From: Pseudomonadota bacterium
Lineage (GTDB): Bacteria; Pseudomonadota; Alphaproteobacteria; Rhizobiales; Rhizobiaceae
Assembly: GCA_023457435.1 (NCBI GenBank)
Contig: JAEWLS010000027.1
Location: 186,001 to 250,000, forward strand
Reading direction: 5' to 3'
Length of the DNA: 64,000 nucleotides
Below the pieces are notes generated by a model. It had not been told where the DNA came from and did not search any database. It was given only the letters and a program-made list of their open reading frames with translations. A program made the position numbers and the translations under genes. How positions within the stretch are numbered: position 1 is the stretch's first letter; the number at the start of each line of letters is the position of its first letter. Shown piece by piece: positions 45,200-52,913 of this stretch.

Positions 45200-45509
45200 A
45201 GCACTAGGGGCCAAGAAGCTCGACACTATGCTCAAGGTCGGCATTCCGCGCTCGATGCCTTACTTCTTTGGTTCGCTGAAGGTGGCGATCACCCTCGCCT
45301 TCGTGGGATCGGTCGTATCGGAGACGGTCGGTTCCAACAACGGACTTGGGCAGATGATGAGTCAGGCGCAGAGCCAGTTCAACACACCGCTGGTCTTCGC
45401 CGGTCTCATTATGCTCGCCGTGGAAGGTATTGCGATGTACGCGCTGATGGCGTGGATAGAGGGTAGGACGACCGGCTGGGCTCATCGAAGCCAGATGGGT
45501 AACGTGTGA
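45200..45509 (+). pseudogene. C-terminal remnant of a NitT/TauT-type ABC permease
   Basis: From about 45207 the frame encodes GAKKLDTMLKVGIPRSMPYF then FGSLKVAITLAFVGSVVSET, QMMSQAQSQFNTPLVFAGLI and a complete C-terminus (EGRTTGWAHRSQMGNV, stop at 45509). This is the last third of an ABC importer permease, from the EAA loop onward. Upstream in the same frame there is no membrane domain, and no ATPase or binding-protein gene is nearby, so it is a decayed fragment. The bases 45080-45197 and 45510-45654 on either side hold no gene I can recognise. Confidence 0.75.
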
Positions 45510-45654
45510 TGGGTGTCCTTCTTCCAGTCATCTCGGCGATTGAAAGCACTGTGGTTAAGCTTGGACGATCCTTTCCGGCTAACGCGTCATTAACCCGAAG
45601 CGCCGACACTTCATGCGTCGGGCTGCGTGGGGTGGCTCGTCGCCGAGAGATCTG

Positions 45655-46827
45655 ATGTCATCAGCCGCAGTACTGACGCTCCCGCCATCCGAGGATGCGG
45701 GACTGGAATCGTTGACGCTCGAACTGTCGATGGCGCGCGGGGTGGACGAAGTTCTCGCAGCAGTTCGACGCTACTCGCGGCGACTGGTCGGTTGCGACGG
45801 CATAACCTTCGTGTTGCGCGAAAATGACAAGTGTCACTATGCCGACGAGGACGCGATAGCGCCGCTCTGGAAAGGCCAGCGCTTTCCGCTGGGAAACTGC
45901 ATCTCCGGATGGGCGATGCTGAACCGCGAGCCGGTTGTAATAGAGGACATCTACCTCGACGCGCGGATTCCGCACGACGCCTACAGGCCGACCTTCGTGC
46001 GCAGCCTGGCGATGATGCCGGTGCGCGCCGACGATCCGGTCGCCGCGATCGGCGCCTACTGGTCAAAGGTATATCGCCCGGCGCCGCATCAAATCTCGAT
46101 GCTACGCCACATCGCGAACTCGGCGGCAGTGGCGATGACGAACGTGACCTTGCTCACGGACCTTATCAATGCGCGCGAGGAGGCGCTCCGCGCCAAGGAG
46201 GCGATCATCCTCGCGATGGCCTCGCTTGCGGAAACGCGTGACAACGATACAGGCAATCACATCTATCGCACCCAGCATTACGTGCGGCTGCTGGCTCAGG
46301 CGGCAAGCGAACGTGGTCTCTATGGCGATGAACTGAAGCCCGGCACGATCGACCTCCTGTTCAAATCGGCGCCGCTGCACGACATCGGCAAGGTCGGCAT
46401 ACCTGACCGGATCTTGCTCAAGCCGGGGAAACTGGAAGACGACGATTTCGAGGTGATGAAGACGCATGCGGACCTGGGCCGCGTTGCTATAGCCACGGCC
46501 GAGCGGCACCTCGGGACCTGCACGCCGTTTTTCCAGATGGCAAAAGAGATAGCGCACACTCATCACGAGCGCTGGGATGGCATGGGTTATCCGCAGGGTC
46601 TTGCCGGAGCCGACATACCACTGCCTGGCAGGCTGATGGCGATCGCCGACGTCTACGACGCGCTTGTCTCTGAACGGGTGTACAAGTCAGCGATGCCGCA
46701 CGACGTTGCCGTGGCAAACATCGTCGCCGAGCGCGGAAGGCATTTCGACCCGGCTCTTGTGGATGTGTTTCTCGAGATTGCCGCCGATTTTCATCAGATC
46801 CACGAGCGCTTCGCAGACGCCGCCTGA
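45655..46827 (+). CDS. GAF-HD-GYP protein, probable cyclic di-GMP phosphodiesterase
   Basis: A 390-residue protein. Residues about 10-170 form a GAF-like sensor (YADEDAIAPLWKGQRFPLGN, ISGWAMLNREPVVIEDIY). A short helical linker (LLTDLINAREEALRAKEAII) leads to an HD-GYP domain with all key motifs: LHDIGKVGIPD, HHERWDGMGYP (the GYP) and DVYDALVSERVYK. It should hydrolyse cyclic di-GMP. The start is uncertain between ATGs at 45613 and 45655; GAGAG before the latter was taken. The sensor ligand is unknown. It opposes the diguanylate cyclase encoded 23 kb away only in biochemical sense. Confidence 0.9.
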   Translation: MSSAAVLTLPPSEDAGLESLTLELSMARGVDEVLAAVRRYSRRLVGCDGITFVLRENDKCHYADEDAIAPLWKGQRFPLGNCISGWAMLNREPVVIEDIYLDARIPHDAYRPTFVRSLAMMPVRADDPVAAIGAYWSKVYRPAPHQISMLRHIANSAAVAMTNVTLLTDLINAREEALRAKEAIILAMASLAETRDNDTGNHIYRTQHYVRLLAQAASERGLYGDELKPGTIDLLFKSAPLHDIGKVGIPDRILLKPGKLEDDDFEVMKTHADLGRVAIATAERHLGTCTPFFQMAKEIAHTHHERWDGMGYPQGLAGADIPLPGRLMAIADVYDALVSERVYKSAMPHDVAVANIVAERGRHFDPALVDVFLEIAADFHQIHERFADAA

Positions 46828-46901
46828 TCGCATTGCCCCGCGGGCGCCTTTCGCCTACATAGCGCACAATTCCCCATTGACTTGGAACAGGAAAAGCGCG
46901 C

Positions 46902-48551
46902 GTGGCACGCCAGTTCATCTATCACATGTCGGGCCTGTCGAAGGCCTATGGCGCCAAGAAGGTGCTCGACAACATCCATCTGAGCTTCTACCCGGACGCC
47001 AAGATCGGTATCCTCGGGCCTAACGGCTCTGGCAAGTCCTCGCTGCTGCGCATCATGGCCGGCATGGACAAGGACTTTCAGGGCGAGGCATGGCTCGCCG
47101 AAGGCGCGACCGTCGGCTATCTGGCGCAGGAACCGCAGCTGGACCCGGCCAAGACCGTCTTCCAGAACGTCATGGACGGCGTGAAGAAGAAGACCGCCAT
47201 CATCGAGCGATACAACGAGCTCATGATGAACTACTCCGACGAGACGGCTGACGAGGGGGCCAAGCTCCAGGATGAGATGGACCGCCTGAACCTTTGGGAT
47301 CTCGAGCAGCAGGTCGAGATGGCCATGGAGGCTCTGCAATGCCCTCCGGGCGATGCCGACGTCAACAACCTGTCGGGCGGCGAGCGCCGCCGCGTGGCGT
47401 TGTGCCGGCTCCTTCTCGAGGCGCCAGACCTGCTGTTGCTCGACGAGCCCACCAACCATCTCGATGCCGAAACGACTGCGTGGCTTGAAAAGCACCTTCG
47501 GGCATATCCGGGGTCGGTGCTGATCATCACCCACGACCGCTACTTCCTGGACAACGTCACGGGCTGGATCCTCGAGCTCGATCGCGGCCGCGGCATCCCC
47601 TACGAGGGCAACTACACCAAGTATCTGGACGCCAAGGCGAAGCGCCTGATCCAGGAGGGCCGCGAGGACGACGCGCGCCAGAAGGCGATCTGGCGCGAGC
47701 GCGAGTGGATCGCTTCCTCGCCGAAGGCGCGCCAGACCAAGTCGAAGGCGCGTATCCAGGCCTATGAAAACCTGCTGGAGCAGGCGCAGAACCGCAAGCC
47801 GACGGACACCCAGATCGTCATTCCGTCGTCCGAGCGGCTTGGCAATGTCGTCATCGAGGTCGAGGGCCTGAAGAAGGGCTATACCGACGAGGTTCTTATC
47901 GAAGACCTGTCGTTCCGCCTCCCGCCAGGCGGTATCGTTGGCGTCATTGGCCCGAATGGCGCCGGCAAAACCACGTTGTTCCGAATGATCACCGGCCAGG
48001 AAAAGCCCGACGCCGGGACCATCCGCATCGGCGACACGGTGCGTCTCGGTTATGTCGACCAGAGCCGCGATGCGCTCGACGCAAACAAGACCGTCTGGGA
48101 AGAAATTTCGGGCGGCGCGGAGGTGATCAAACTCGGCAAACACGAGGTCAATTCTCGCGCCTACTGCTCGTCGTTCAACTTCCGCGGCGGCGATCAGCAG
48201 CAGAAGGTCGGCAACCTCTCGGGCGGCCAGCGCAACCGCGTGCACCTCGCCAAGATGCTCAAGAACGGCGGCAACGTGCTGCTGCTCGACGAGCCGACCA
48301 ACGACCTCGACACCGAGACGCTGGGCGCGCTCGAAGACGCGCTCGAAGCCTATGCCGGCTGCGCCGTCATCATCTCGCACGATCGCATGTTCCTCGACCG
48401 TATGGCGACCCACATGCTGGCGTTCGAGGGCGACGCTCATGTCGAGTGGTTCGAGGGGAACTTCGAAGAGTACGAGAAGGACAAGGTCCGCCGCCTCGGC
48501 GCGGAGGCTGCTGCGCCGCACCGCATGACGCACAAGCGGCTCACGCGCTGA
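46902..48551 (+). CDS. ettA: Energy-dependent translational throttle protein EttA (ABC-F)
   Basis: A 549-residue ABC-F protein with two ATP-binding cassettes and no membrane segment. Cassette 1: GPNGSGKSS, LSGGERRRVAL, LLLLDEPTNHLD. The P-site tRNA interaction motif region (EGNYTKYLDAKAKRL, then SSPKARQTKSKARIQAYENL) links to cassette 2: GPNGAGKTT, LSGGQRNRVHLAK, VLLLDEPTNDLD. EttA binds the ribosomal E site and gates the first elongation steps according to the ATP/ADP ratio. The start is a GTG (VARQFIYHMSGLSKAYGAKK), matching the family N-terminus. Confidence 0.96.
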   Translation: MARQFIYHMSGLSKAYGAKKVLDNIHLSFYPDAKIGILGPNGSGKSSLLRIMAGMDKDFQGEAWLAEGATVGYLAQEPQLDPAKTVFQNVMDGVKKKTAIIERYNELMMNYSDETADEGAKLQDEMDRLNLWDLEQQVEMAMEALQCPPGDADVNNLSGGERRRVALCRLLLEAPDLLLLDEPTNHLDAETTAWLEKHLRAYPGSVLIITHDRYFLDNVTGWILELDRGRGIPYEGNYTKYLDAKAKRLIQEGREDDARQKAIWREREWIASSPKARQTKSKARIQAYENLLEQAQNRKPTDTQIVIPSSERLGNVVIEVEGLKKGYTDEVLIEDLSFRLPPGGIVGVIGPNGAGKTTLFRMITGQEKPDAGTIRIGDTVRLGYVDQSRDALDANKTVWEEISGGAEVIKLGKHEVNSRAYCSSFNFRGGDQQQKVGNLSGGQRNRVHLAKMLKNGGNVLLLDEPTNDLDTETLGALEDALEAYAGCAVIISHDRMFLDRMATHMLAFEGDAHVEWFEGNFEEYEKDKVRRLGAEAAAPHRMTHKRLTR

Positions 48552-48572
48552 AGGGAACCAGTTCGGTCCCTT
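48551..48572 (+). terminator. Hairpin immediately after ettA
   Basis: AAGGGAACC (48551-48559) can pair with GGTCCCTT (48565-48572) with one bulged base and a 5-base loop, beginning at the last base of the ettA stop codon; CGCGTTTAAA follows. A weak intrinsic terminator. Confidence 0.5.
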
Positions 48573-48863
48573 CGCGTTTAAAGCGCCGCTAGGGGTTCGC
48601 CGCTTCGCCGGCGGGGCAATGATGCGCCCTCACTCAACCCTGGGGGCGCTGTGTTGTCCTGGAAGTATGAGGGCGTAAACCGACATGTGACGCCCGATTG
48701 GCGTGAGCAGTGCGGCCGGTGTCATCAATGCGGAACGTCGCGGGTCCGGATCTCGCATGATCGAGCATATCGTCTGTGGCCGAGTTCTCGGCGTTCTATC
48801 AAGCTGACGAGCTTCATTCTAAGATGGTAGTGCTCCACAAGCCGGAATGGAGAGTTTGAAGCG
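48573..48863. other. Intergenic region without a recognisable gene
   Basis: About 290 bases between the ettA terminator and the response-regulator gene. I see no frame with a ribosome-binding site and no intact RNA gene. A tRNA T-arm-like motif (GCGGGTCCGGATCTCGC around 48737-48755) is present but no cloverleaf surrounds it. The last 30 bases carry GGAGAG, the ribosome-binding site of the next gene. Confidence 0.5.
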
Positions 48864-49241
48864 ATGACTGCGGCGAATCGATTGCCCAATGGGCTGCGAG
48901 TCTTCGTCGTCGAGGACGAGGCTCTCGTCCTTCTCAACCTCGAGACGATGCTGGAGGATTTGGGTTGCGTGGTCGTTGGGCCGGCGATGCGGTTCGCCCA
49001 GGCGGAAGAGATGATCGGAAAGGGCGTCGCGGCGGACGTTGCCCTGCTCGACGTCAACCTCGGCGGCAAGCCGGTGTTCGATCTCGCGGGGCGGCTGGTC
49101 GAAACCGGTATGCCGATCGCCTTTACGACCGGATATGGTCGTGGAGGACTGCCTGAGGAATGGCAGAATCGTCCGGTCCTGCAGAAACCTTACAGCCTGA
49201 ACGAAGTTGCAGAAGGGCTTGCCGCGGCAATCGGCGTGTAA
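48864..49241 (+). CDS. Single-domain response regulator (CheY-like receiver)
   Basis: A 125-residue receiver domain with no output domain. Acidic pocket residues Glu17 and Asp18 (VVEDEALVLL), the phosphorylated Asp63 (LLDVNLGG), Thr88 (AFTTGYG) and Lys108 (LQKPYSLNEV) are all present, so it should be phosphorylatable. The FTTGYG / QKPYS pattern resembles the FATGUY-type receivers seen in alphaproteobacterial general stress signalling and chemotaxis side branches. No histidine kinase gene is adjacent. Confidence 0.88.
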   Translation: MTAANRLPNGLRVFVVEDEALVLLNLETMLEDLGCVVVGPAMRFAQAEEMIGKGVAADVALLDVNLGGKPVFDLAGRLVETGMPIAFTTGYGRGGLPEEWQNRPVLQKPYSLNEVAEGLAAAIGV

Positions 49242-49272
49242 GCCAATTCGCGGAGAACGGCGGAGTCGACAT

Positions 49273-49611
49273 ATGCGCCATGTAAATGGGCTTGCCCTCG
49301 TCGCGACCGCAGGGGGATTCCTCATGCTCCTCGTCGGCGTTGCGGATACGAAGCCGGCCCGCTGCTTCACATCCGACGATGGCTATTTCAACTGCGATTT
49401 CCGTGGTTTGGACAGCGCAGGCAGCTTCCGCATATCTGGCAAGGGCTATCCGACCTATACTCTCGAGGTCGACACGCCCGGCTTTGCCTTCGGCTATGTC
49501 CACCTAGGCACCGGCCGCACGATCCCGTTGCCGGGACAGTTCGTCCGTCAGCGCGACGACGCTGCTTGCTGGGCAAATCCCGAGACTGACGTGAAAATTT
49601 GCGCCTGGTGA
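49273..49611 (+). CDS. Small exported protein, 112 residues, four cysteines
   Basis: The ATG at 49273 follows GGCGGAG. An N-terminal hydrophobic stretch (residues about 5-24, NGLALVATAGGFLMLLVGVA) suggests a signal peptide. The mature part has cysteines in ARCFTSDD, YFNCDFRG, AACWANPE and KICAW, and a central beta-rich stretch (SFRISGKGYPTYTLEVDTPG). The C-terminus is directly followed by a terminator that overlaps its stop codon. No named family recognised. Confidence 0.7.
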   Translation: MRHVNGLALVATAGGFLMLLVGVADTKPARCFTSDDGYFNCDFRGLDSAGSFRISGKGYPTYTLEVDTPGFAFGYVHLGTGRTIPLPGQFVRQRDDAACWANPETDVKICAW

Positions 49612-49630
49612 CGACGCTAGCGTCGTTTTT
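49611..49630 (+). terminator. Intrinsic terminator overlapping a stop codon
   Basis: ACGACGCTAGCGTCGT (49611-49626) is a perfect 16-bp palindrome that folds to a 5-7 bp stem, followed by TTTT. Its first base is the last base of the preceding TGA. Confidence 0.75.
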
Positions 49631-49775
49631 GCAGGACAAATCGCAGAAAATATCCAGGCGACACGATGCTTGTTCTAGGCATCCGTGAAAAGTGGGCGTA
49701 AACGTTCACCGCGCAATAAATCTCGTCGATTTTTTCACGGCGGGTGCGGGGTGCGCGAACGCCGGGACTGACATC

Positions 49776-50897
49776 ATGAAGCGTGTGGCGATCAGCGGCA
49801 TCGGGATCGAGATCCCGCCGGCCGTCATCGGCAATGAAGAACTGGTTGCCAGCTTCAACAGGTGGGTCGACGATGAGAACGTCGATCGGCTCGCTCGCGG
49901 TCTCGAGCCTCTGCAGAAATCCGACGACGATTTCATCGTTTACGCATCCGGCGTGAAGCAGCGGCATGTATACGAGCCGACCGGTATCCTCGATTCCACG
50001 CGGATGACGCCGCGGATACCGGCCCGCAGCGACAACGAGATCTCGGTCATGGCCGAGTTCGGCGTGGCATCGGCGCGCAAGGCAATGGACGATGCCGGGC
50101 TAACCGCCGACGATATAGATTTCGTGATCTGCTCCGCCTCCCACCAGCAGCGGCCGTATCCGGCAATTGCCGTGGAGATCCAGAACGAGCTGGGCATTCG
50201 CGGCGCTGCCTTCGACATGAATCTTGGATGCTCTTCGGCGGCCGCCGGTCTGCACGTGGCTTACAATCTCGTGCGCTCGGGCGCGCAGAAACGAGTACTC
50301 GTCGTCACCCCCGAGCTTATCACCGGGATGCTCAACTTCCGGGACCGGCAGACGCACTTCATCTTCGGCGATGCGTCGGCAAGCGTCGTCCTCGACGGCA
50401 TGGGCGAAGGCGAGGAACGCCGCGGCAAGCTCGAGATCCTCGACACCCGAACCTGGACGCAGTTCTCGAACAACATCCGCACCAATTTCGGCTTCCTCAA
50501 CCGCGCGGCTCAGGACGAGGTCGACGCGGTGCAGATGGAAGGAAACATGATCAAGCAGGTTGGCAACAAGGTCTTCAAGGAAGTCACTGTCGCCGGCCAC
50601 AAGTTCATGATCGATTTTCTCGCCGATCACGGTCGCAGCGTCCACGATATCCGCCGGTTCTGGCTCCACCAGGCGAACGCGCGCATGAACGCGATGATGC
50701 TCAAGCTCGCATTCGGACACGAGCTGGACCAGGACCGCGCGCCAACCGTGCTCGATCGGCTGGGGAATACGGCGGCTGCCGGAGCGATCATCGCAATGAA
50801 GGAAAATCACGAGGACATGCAACCGGGCGATCTCGGGCTGCTCTGTGCTTTTGGTGCAGGCTATTCGATCGGCGGCTCGCTTCTGAGGATGATGTGA
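49776..50897 (+). CDS. Beta-ketoacyl-ACP synthase III-like enzyme (FabH/KAS III superfamily)
   Basis: A 373-residue thiolase-superfamily protein with the KAS III catalytic triad: Cys152 in MNLGCSSAAAG, His298 in WLHQANARMN and Asn331 in RLGNTAAAGA. It is about 50 residues longer than housekeeping FabH, mainly because of an N-terminal insert (residues 25-65) and a loop of 220-270. Such longer forms often work outside primary fatty-acid synthesis, for example in starter-unit selection or modified lipids. Its TGA overlaps the GTG of a MOSC-domain gene (GTGA). No acyl carrier protein gene is adjacent. The precise substrate cannot be read. Confidence 0.88.
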   Translation: MKRVAISGIGIEIPPAVIGNEELVASFNRWVDDENVDRLARGLEPLQKSDDDFIVYASGVKQRHVYEPTGILDSTRMTPRIPARSDNEISVMAEFGVASARKAMDDAGLTADDIDFVICSASHQQRPYPAIAVEIQNELGIRGAAFDMNLGCSSAAAGLHVAYNLVRSGAQKRVLVVTPELITGMLNFRDRQTHFIFGDASASVVLDGMGEGEERRGKLEILDTRTWTQFSNNIRTNFGFLNRAAQDEVDAVQMEGNMIKQVGNKVFKEVTVAGHKFMIDFLADHGRSVHDIRRFWLHQANARMNAMMLKLAFGHELDQDRAPTVLDRLGNTAAAGAIIAMKENHEDMQPGDLGLLCAFGAGYSIGGSLLRMM

Positions 50898-51517
50898 GCG
50901 AGCAGGCCGAACTCTTCGAGCGGCGTAGCGACGAGCCGGAGATTCTCAAGGCAAGAAAACTTGCGGCGCGCGTCGTCGGGCTTTTCGTCGCCCCGGGAAA
51001 GGCGTTCGTCACCGAACCGGTGGATACCCTTCAGCTGACCTATGAGGGCATTCCTGGCGACTTCCACGCCGGGCCGACGCGGCGCTCCGGCAGCAGAGAA
51101 CCCTGGTATCCGCGCGGCACCGAGATGCGCAACGAACGCCAGCTATCGATCGTCGCCCCCGACGAACTTCAGCTGGTGGCGAACCGCATGGGGCTTCGGG
51201 AAGTGCAGCCGGAATGGCTCGGCGCGAACATGTCGATCGACGGCGTGCCGATGCTGTCGATGCTGCCGGCCGGCACTATGCTGTTCTTCAAGAATGGGGT
51301 GACCGTAAAGGTCGACGCGCAGAATGGACCGTGCCGGATCGCCGGCAGGGAAGTCGCGAAGGGGGCCGGCATGGAAGACGTCGAAGCAGGATCGCTCCTG
51401 TTCCCCAAGGCCGCGAAACGCCTGAGGGGACTGGTCGCCTGGATCGAGAAGCCCGGGACGGTAACGGTTGGGGAAGAGATTTCCGTTCGCATTCCCGAAC
51501 AGTGGATCTATCGCTAG
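50894..51517 (+). CDS. MOSC-domain protein
   Basis: A 207-residue protein with a MOSC (molybdenum cofactor sulfurase C-terminal) domain. Typical features are EGIPGDFHAGPTRRSGSREP near residue 50, the RNERQLSIVAPDELQLVANR segment, WLGANMSIDGVP, and the conserved cysteine in QNGPCRIAGREV. MOSC proteins handle sulfur in molybdenum-cofactor or amidoxime-reducing chemistry. It starts at a GTG overlapping the KAS III stop. Its own stop abuts that of the opposite DUF2293 gene without any spacer. Confidence 0.85.
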   Translation: MSEQAELFERRSDEPEILKARKLAARVVGLFVAPGKAFVTEPVDTLQLTYEGIPGDFHAGPTRRSGSREPWYPRGTEMRNERQLSIVAPDELQLVANRMGLREVQPEWLGANMSIDGVPMLSMLPAGTMLFFKNGVTVKVDAQNGPCRIAGREVAKGAGMEDVEAGSLLFPKAAKRLRGLVAWIEKPGTVTVGEEISVRIPEQWIYR

Positions 51518-51829
51518 TCAACTCTCGTCATTCTCGTCGAGCAGTCGCGTCGCGCGCCACTGCGTCAACCGAGCATTGATCTCGTCTACCACGAAATGCC
51601 GCGCTGACTCCCTGTCGTAGCCCTCGGCAAGGAGCCGATCGTACTCGGTGTGTCGATGGCGGACGTGTGCAATCGTCGCGAGCCACACGGCGATCGACGG
51701 AGGGAGTTCGCGCATGTCTCGGGCGAGCGCAGCCTCGCGGATCGGCTCTGCATCCGCGTAGGGGGCAAGTGGGATGAGTACGGTCAAAGCTCGGGCGACC
51801 GCGCGCTGGCGCTCCGTGCGGGCCGGCAT
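51518..51829 (-). CDS. DUF2293 family protein
   Basis: A protein of about 103 residues with the pattern I know from DUF2293: PLAPYADAEPIREAAL, RELPPSIAVWLATIAHVRHR, HTEYDRLLAEGYDRESARHF and NARLTQWRATRLLD. It has no known function and is common in Rhizobiales. A GTG at 51841 is an alternative start to the ATG at 51829. It is divergent from the SahR-like gene; the shared region contains the palindromic operator, so the two could be co-regulated. Confidence 0.78.
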   Translation of the reverse strand: MPARTERQRAVARALTVLIPLAPYADAEPIREAALARDMRELPPSIAVWLATIAHVRHRHTEYDRLLAEGYDRESARHFVVDEINARLTQWRATRLLDENDES

Positions 51830-51868
51830 CAGAGGTGACACCTCACGGGCTTGCCTTCTGCGACGTTT

Positions 51869-51890
51869 GATATAAAGATATCTTTATGTC
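51869..51890. promoter_or_regulatory. Palindromic operator upstream of the sahR-metF unit
   Basis: ATAAAGATATCTTTAT at 51872-51887 is a perfect 16-bp palindrome; including GA and TC on the outside it extends to 22 bp with one mismatched pair. It ends 15 bp before the start codon of the ArsR-methyltransferase gene and could overlap the promoter. Its form (AT-rich, with ATC...GAT symmetry) fits a predicted SahR site, so autoregulation and control of metF are likely. Confidence 0.7.
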
Positions 51891-51905
51891 TGGAACGGAA
51901 CGCCC

Positions 51906-52913
51906 ATGCTGAGCAAGACGTCTATCGGCCTCGACACGATGGTAGATACATTGAAGGCGGCGGGAGAATCCAGCCGGCTTCGCATTCTCATGCTGCTAGC
52001 ACGATGCGACCTGACGGTATCCGACGTCACCGAGATTCTCGGCCAGTCGCAGCCACGTGTGTCTCGCCACCTCAAGCTGTTGCTCGATGCCGACCTGATC
52101 GAACGATATCAGGAAGGCTCGTGGGCGTTTTTCCGTCGCGCCGACACCGAGTCGGCGCGCGAATTCGTCCAAGGCATAGTGTCTCGCGTTGATCTGACCG
52201 ATGCAGTGGTGGCGCGCGACAGCGAGAGACTCGAATCGGTGCGCAGCCGACGACAGCAGCGTGCCGCTGAGTATTTTTCGGCAAACGCGGAAAGTTGGGA
52301 CCGGATCCGTTCGCTGCACGTTCCAGACCAGGCGGTGGAGACCGCCATGCTCAAGCTCGTCGGCAACCGGCCGTTCCAGGCAATGGCCGATCTGGGAACC
52401 GGCACCGGGCGTCTGCTCGAGCTGTTCGCTCCGCTTTACCGCCGAGCCGTTGGCATCGACATGTCGCGCGAGATGCTTGCGGTCGCGCGCGCAAATCTCG
52501 ACCGCGCAGGCATTGCTTCGGCCCAGGTTCGGCAGGGCGATATCTACTCGCCGCCGGTGGAACGCGACGCATTCGACCTGGTGACGATGCACCAGGTGCT
52601 TCACTACCTCGACGACCCAGCGAGGGCAGTTCGTGAGGCGGCGAGACTGCTACGCCCGTCTGGACGGCTTCTGATCGTCGATTTCGCGCCGCACGGGCTC
52701 GAGTTCCTGCGTGACGAGCACGCGCACCAGCGCCTGGGCTTTGCCGACCGGCAGATCGAGGAGTGGCTGGCGGACGCCGGCCTGGAACTCGTCGAAAAGC
52801 GCGATTTCGATCGGCGCGCCGCGGCGGCGCCTGGCCTGACTGTCAAGCTGTGGCTTGCCCGGGACAGGCGTCTGCTGATCGCATCTGCCGAAGGTCCGAC
52901 GGAGACTGCATGA
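51906..52913 (+). CDS. sahR: ArsR-type regulator fused to a methyltransferase-like domain (SahR candidate)
   Basis: A 335-residue fusion. Residues about 10-95 form an ArsR winged helix (ESSRLRILMLLARCDLTVSD, GQSQPRVSRHLKLLLDADLI). Residues about 120-320 form a class I SAM-dependent methyltransferase fold with motif I ADLGTGTGRLLELFA (161-175) and the acidic GIDMSREML. SahR regulators of the methionine cycle in Proteobacteria have just this layout and respond to S-adenosylhomocysteine through the methyltransferase-like domain. Here the gene is translationally coupled to metF (ATGA overlap) and has a palindromic operator at its start, both in line with SahR. Actual methyltransferase activity is not excluded. 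Confidence 0.8.
   Translation: MLSKTSIGLDTMVDTLKAAGESSRLRILMLLARCDLTVSDVTEILGQSQPRVSRHLKLLLDADLIERYQEGSWAFFRRADTESAREFVQGIVSRVDLTDAVVARDSERLESVRSRRQQRAAEYFSANAESWDRIRSLHVPDQAVETAMLKLVGNRPFQAMADLGTGTGRLLELFAPLYRRAVGIDMSREMLAVARANLDRAGIASAQVRQGDIYSPPVERDAFDLVTMHQVLHYLDDPARAVREAARLLRPSGRLLIVDFAPHGLEFLRDEHAHQRLGFADRQIEEWLADAGLELVEKRDFDRRAAAAPGLTVKLWLARDRRLLIASAEGPTETA

Noticed and set aside
48730..48760. A tRNA T-arm-like motif (GCGGGTCCGGATCTCGC) after ettA.
   Set aside because: The loop deviates from the tRNA consensus and there is no anticodon arm, D-arm or acceptor stem around it.
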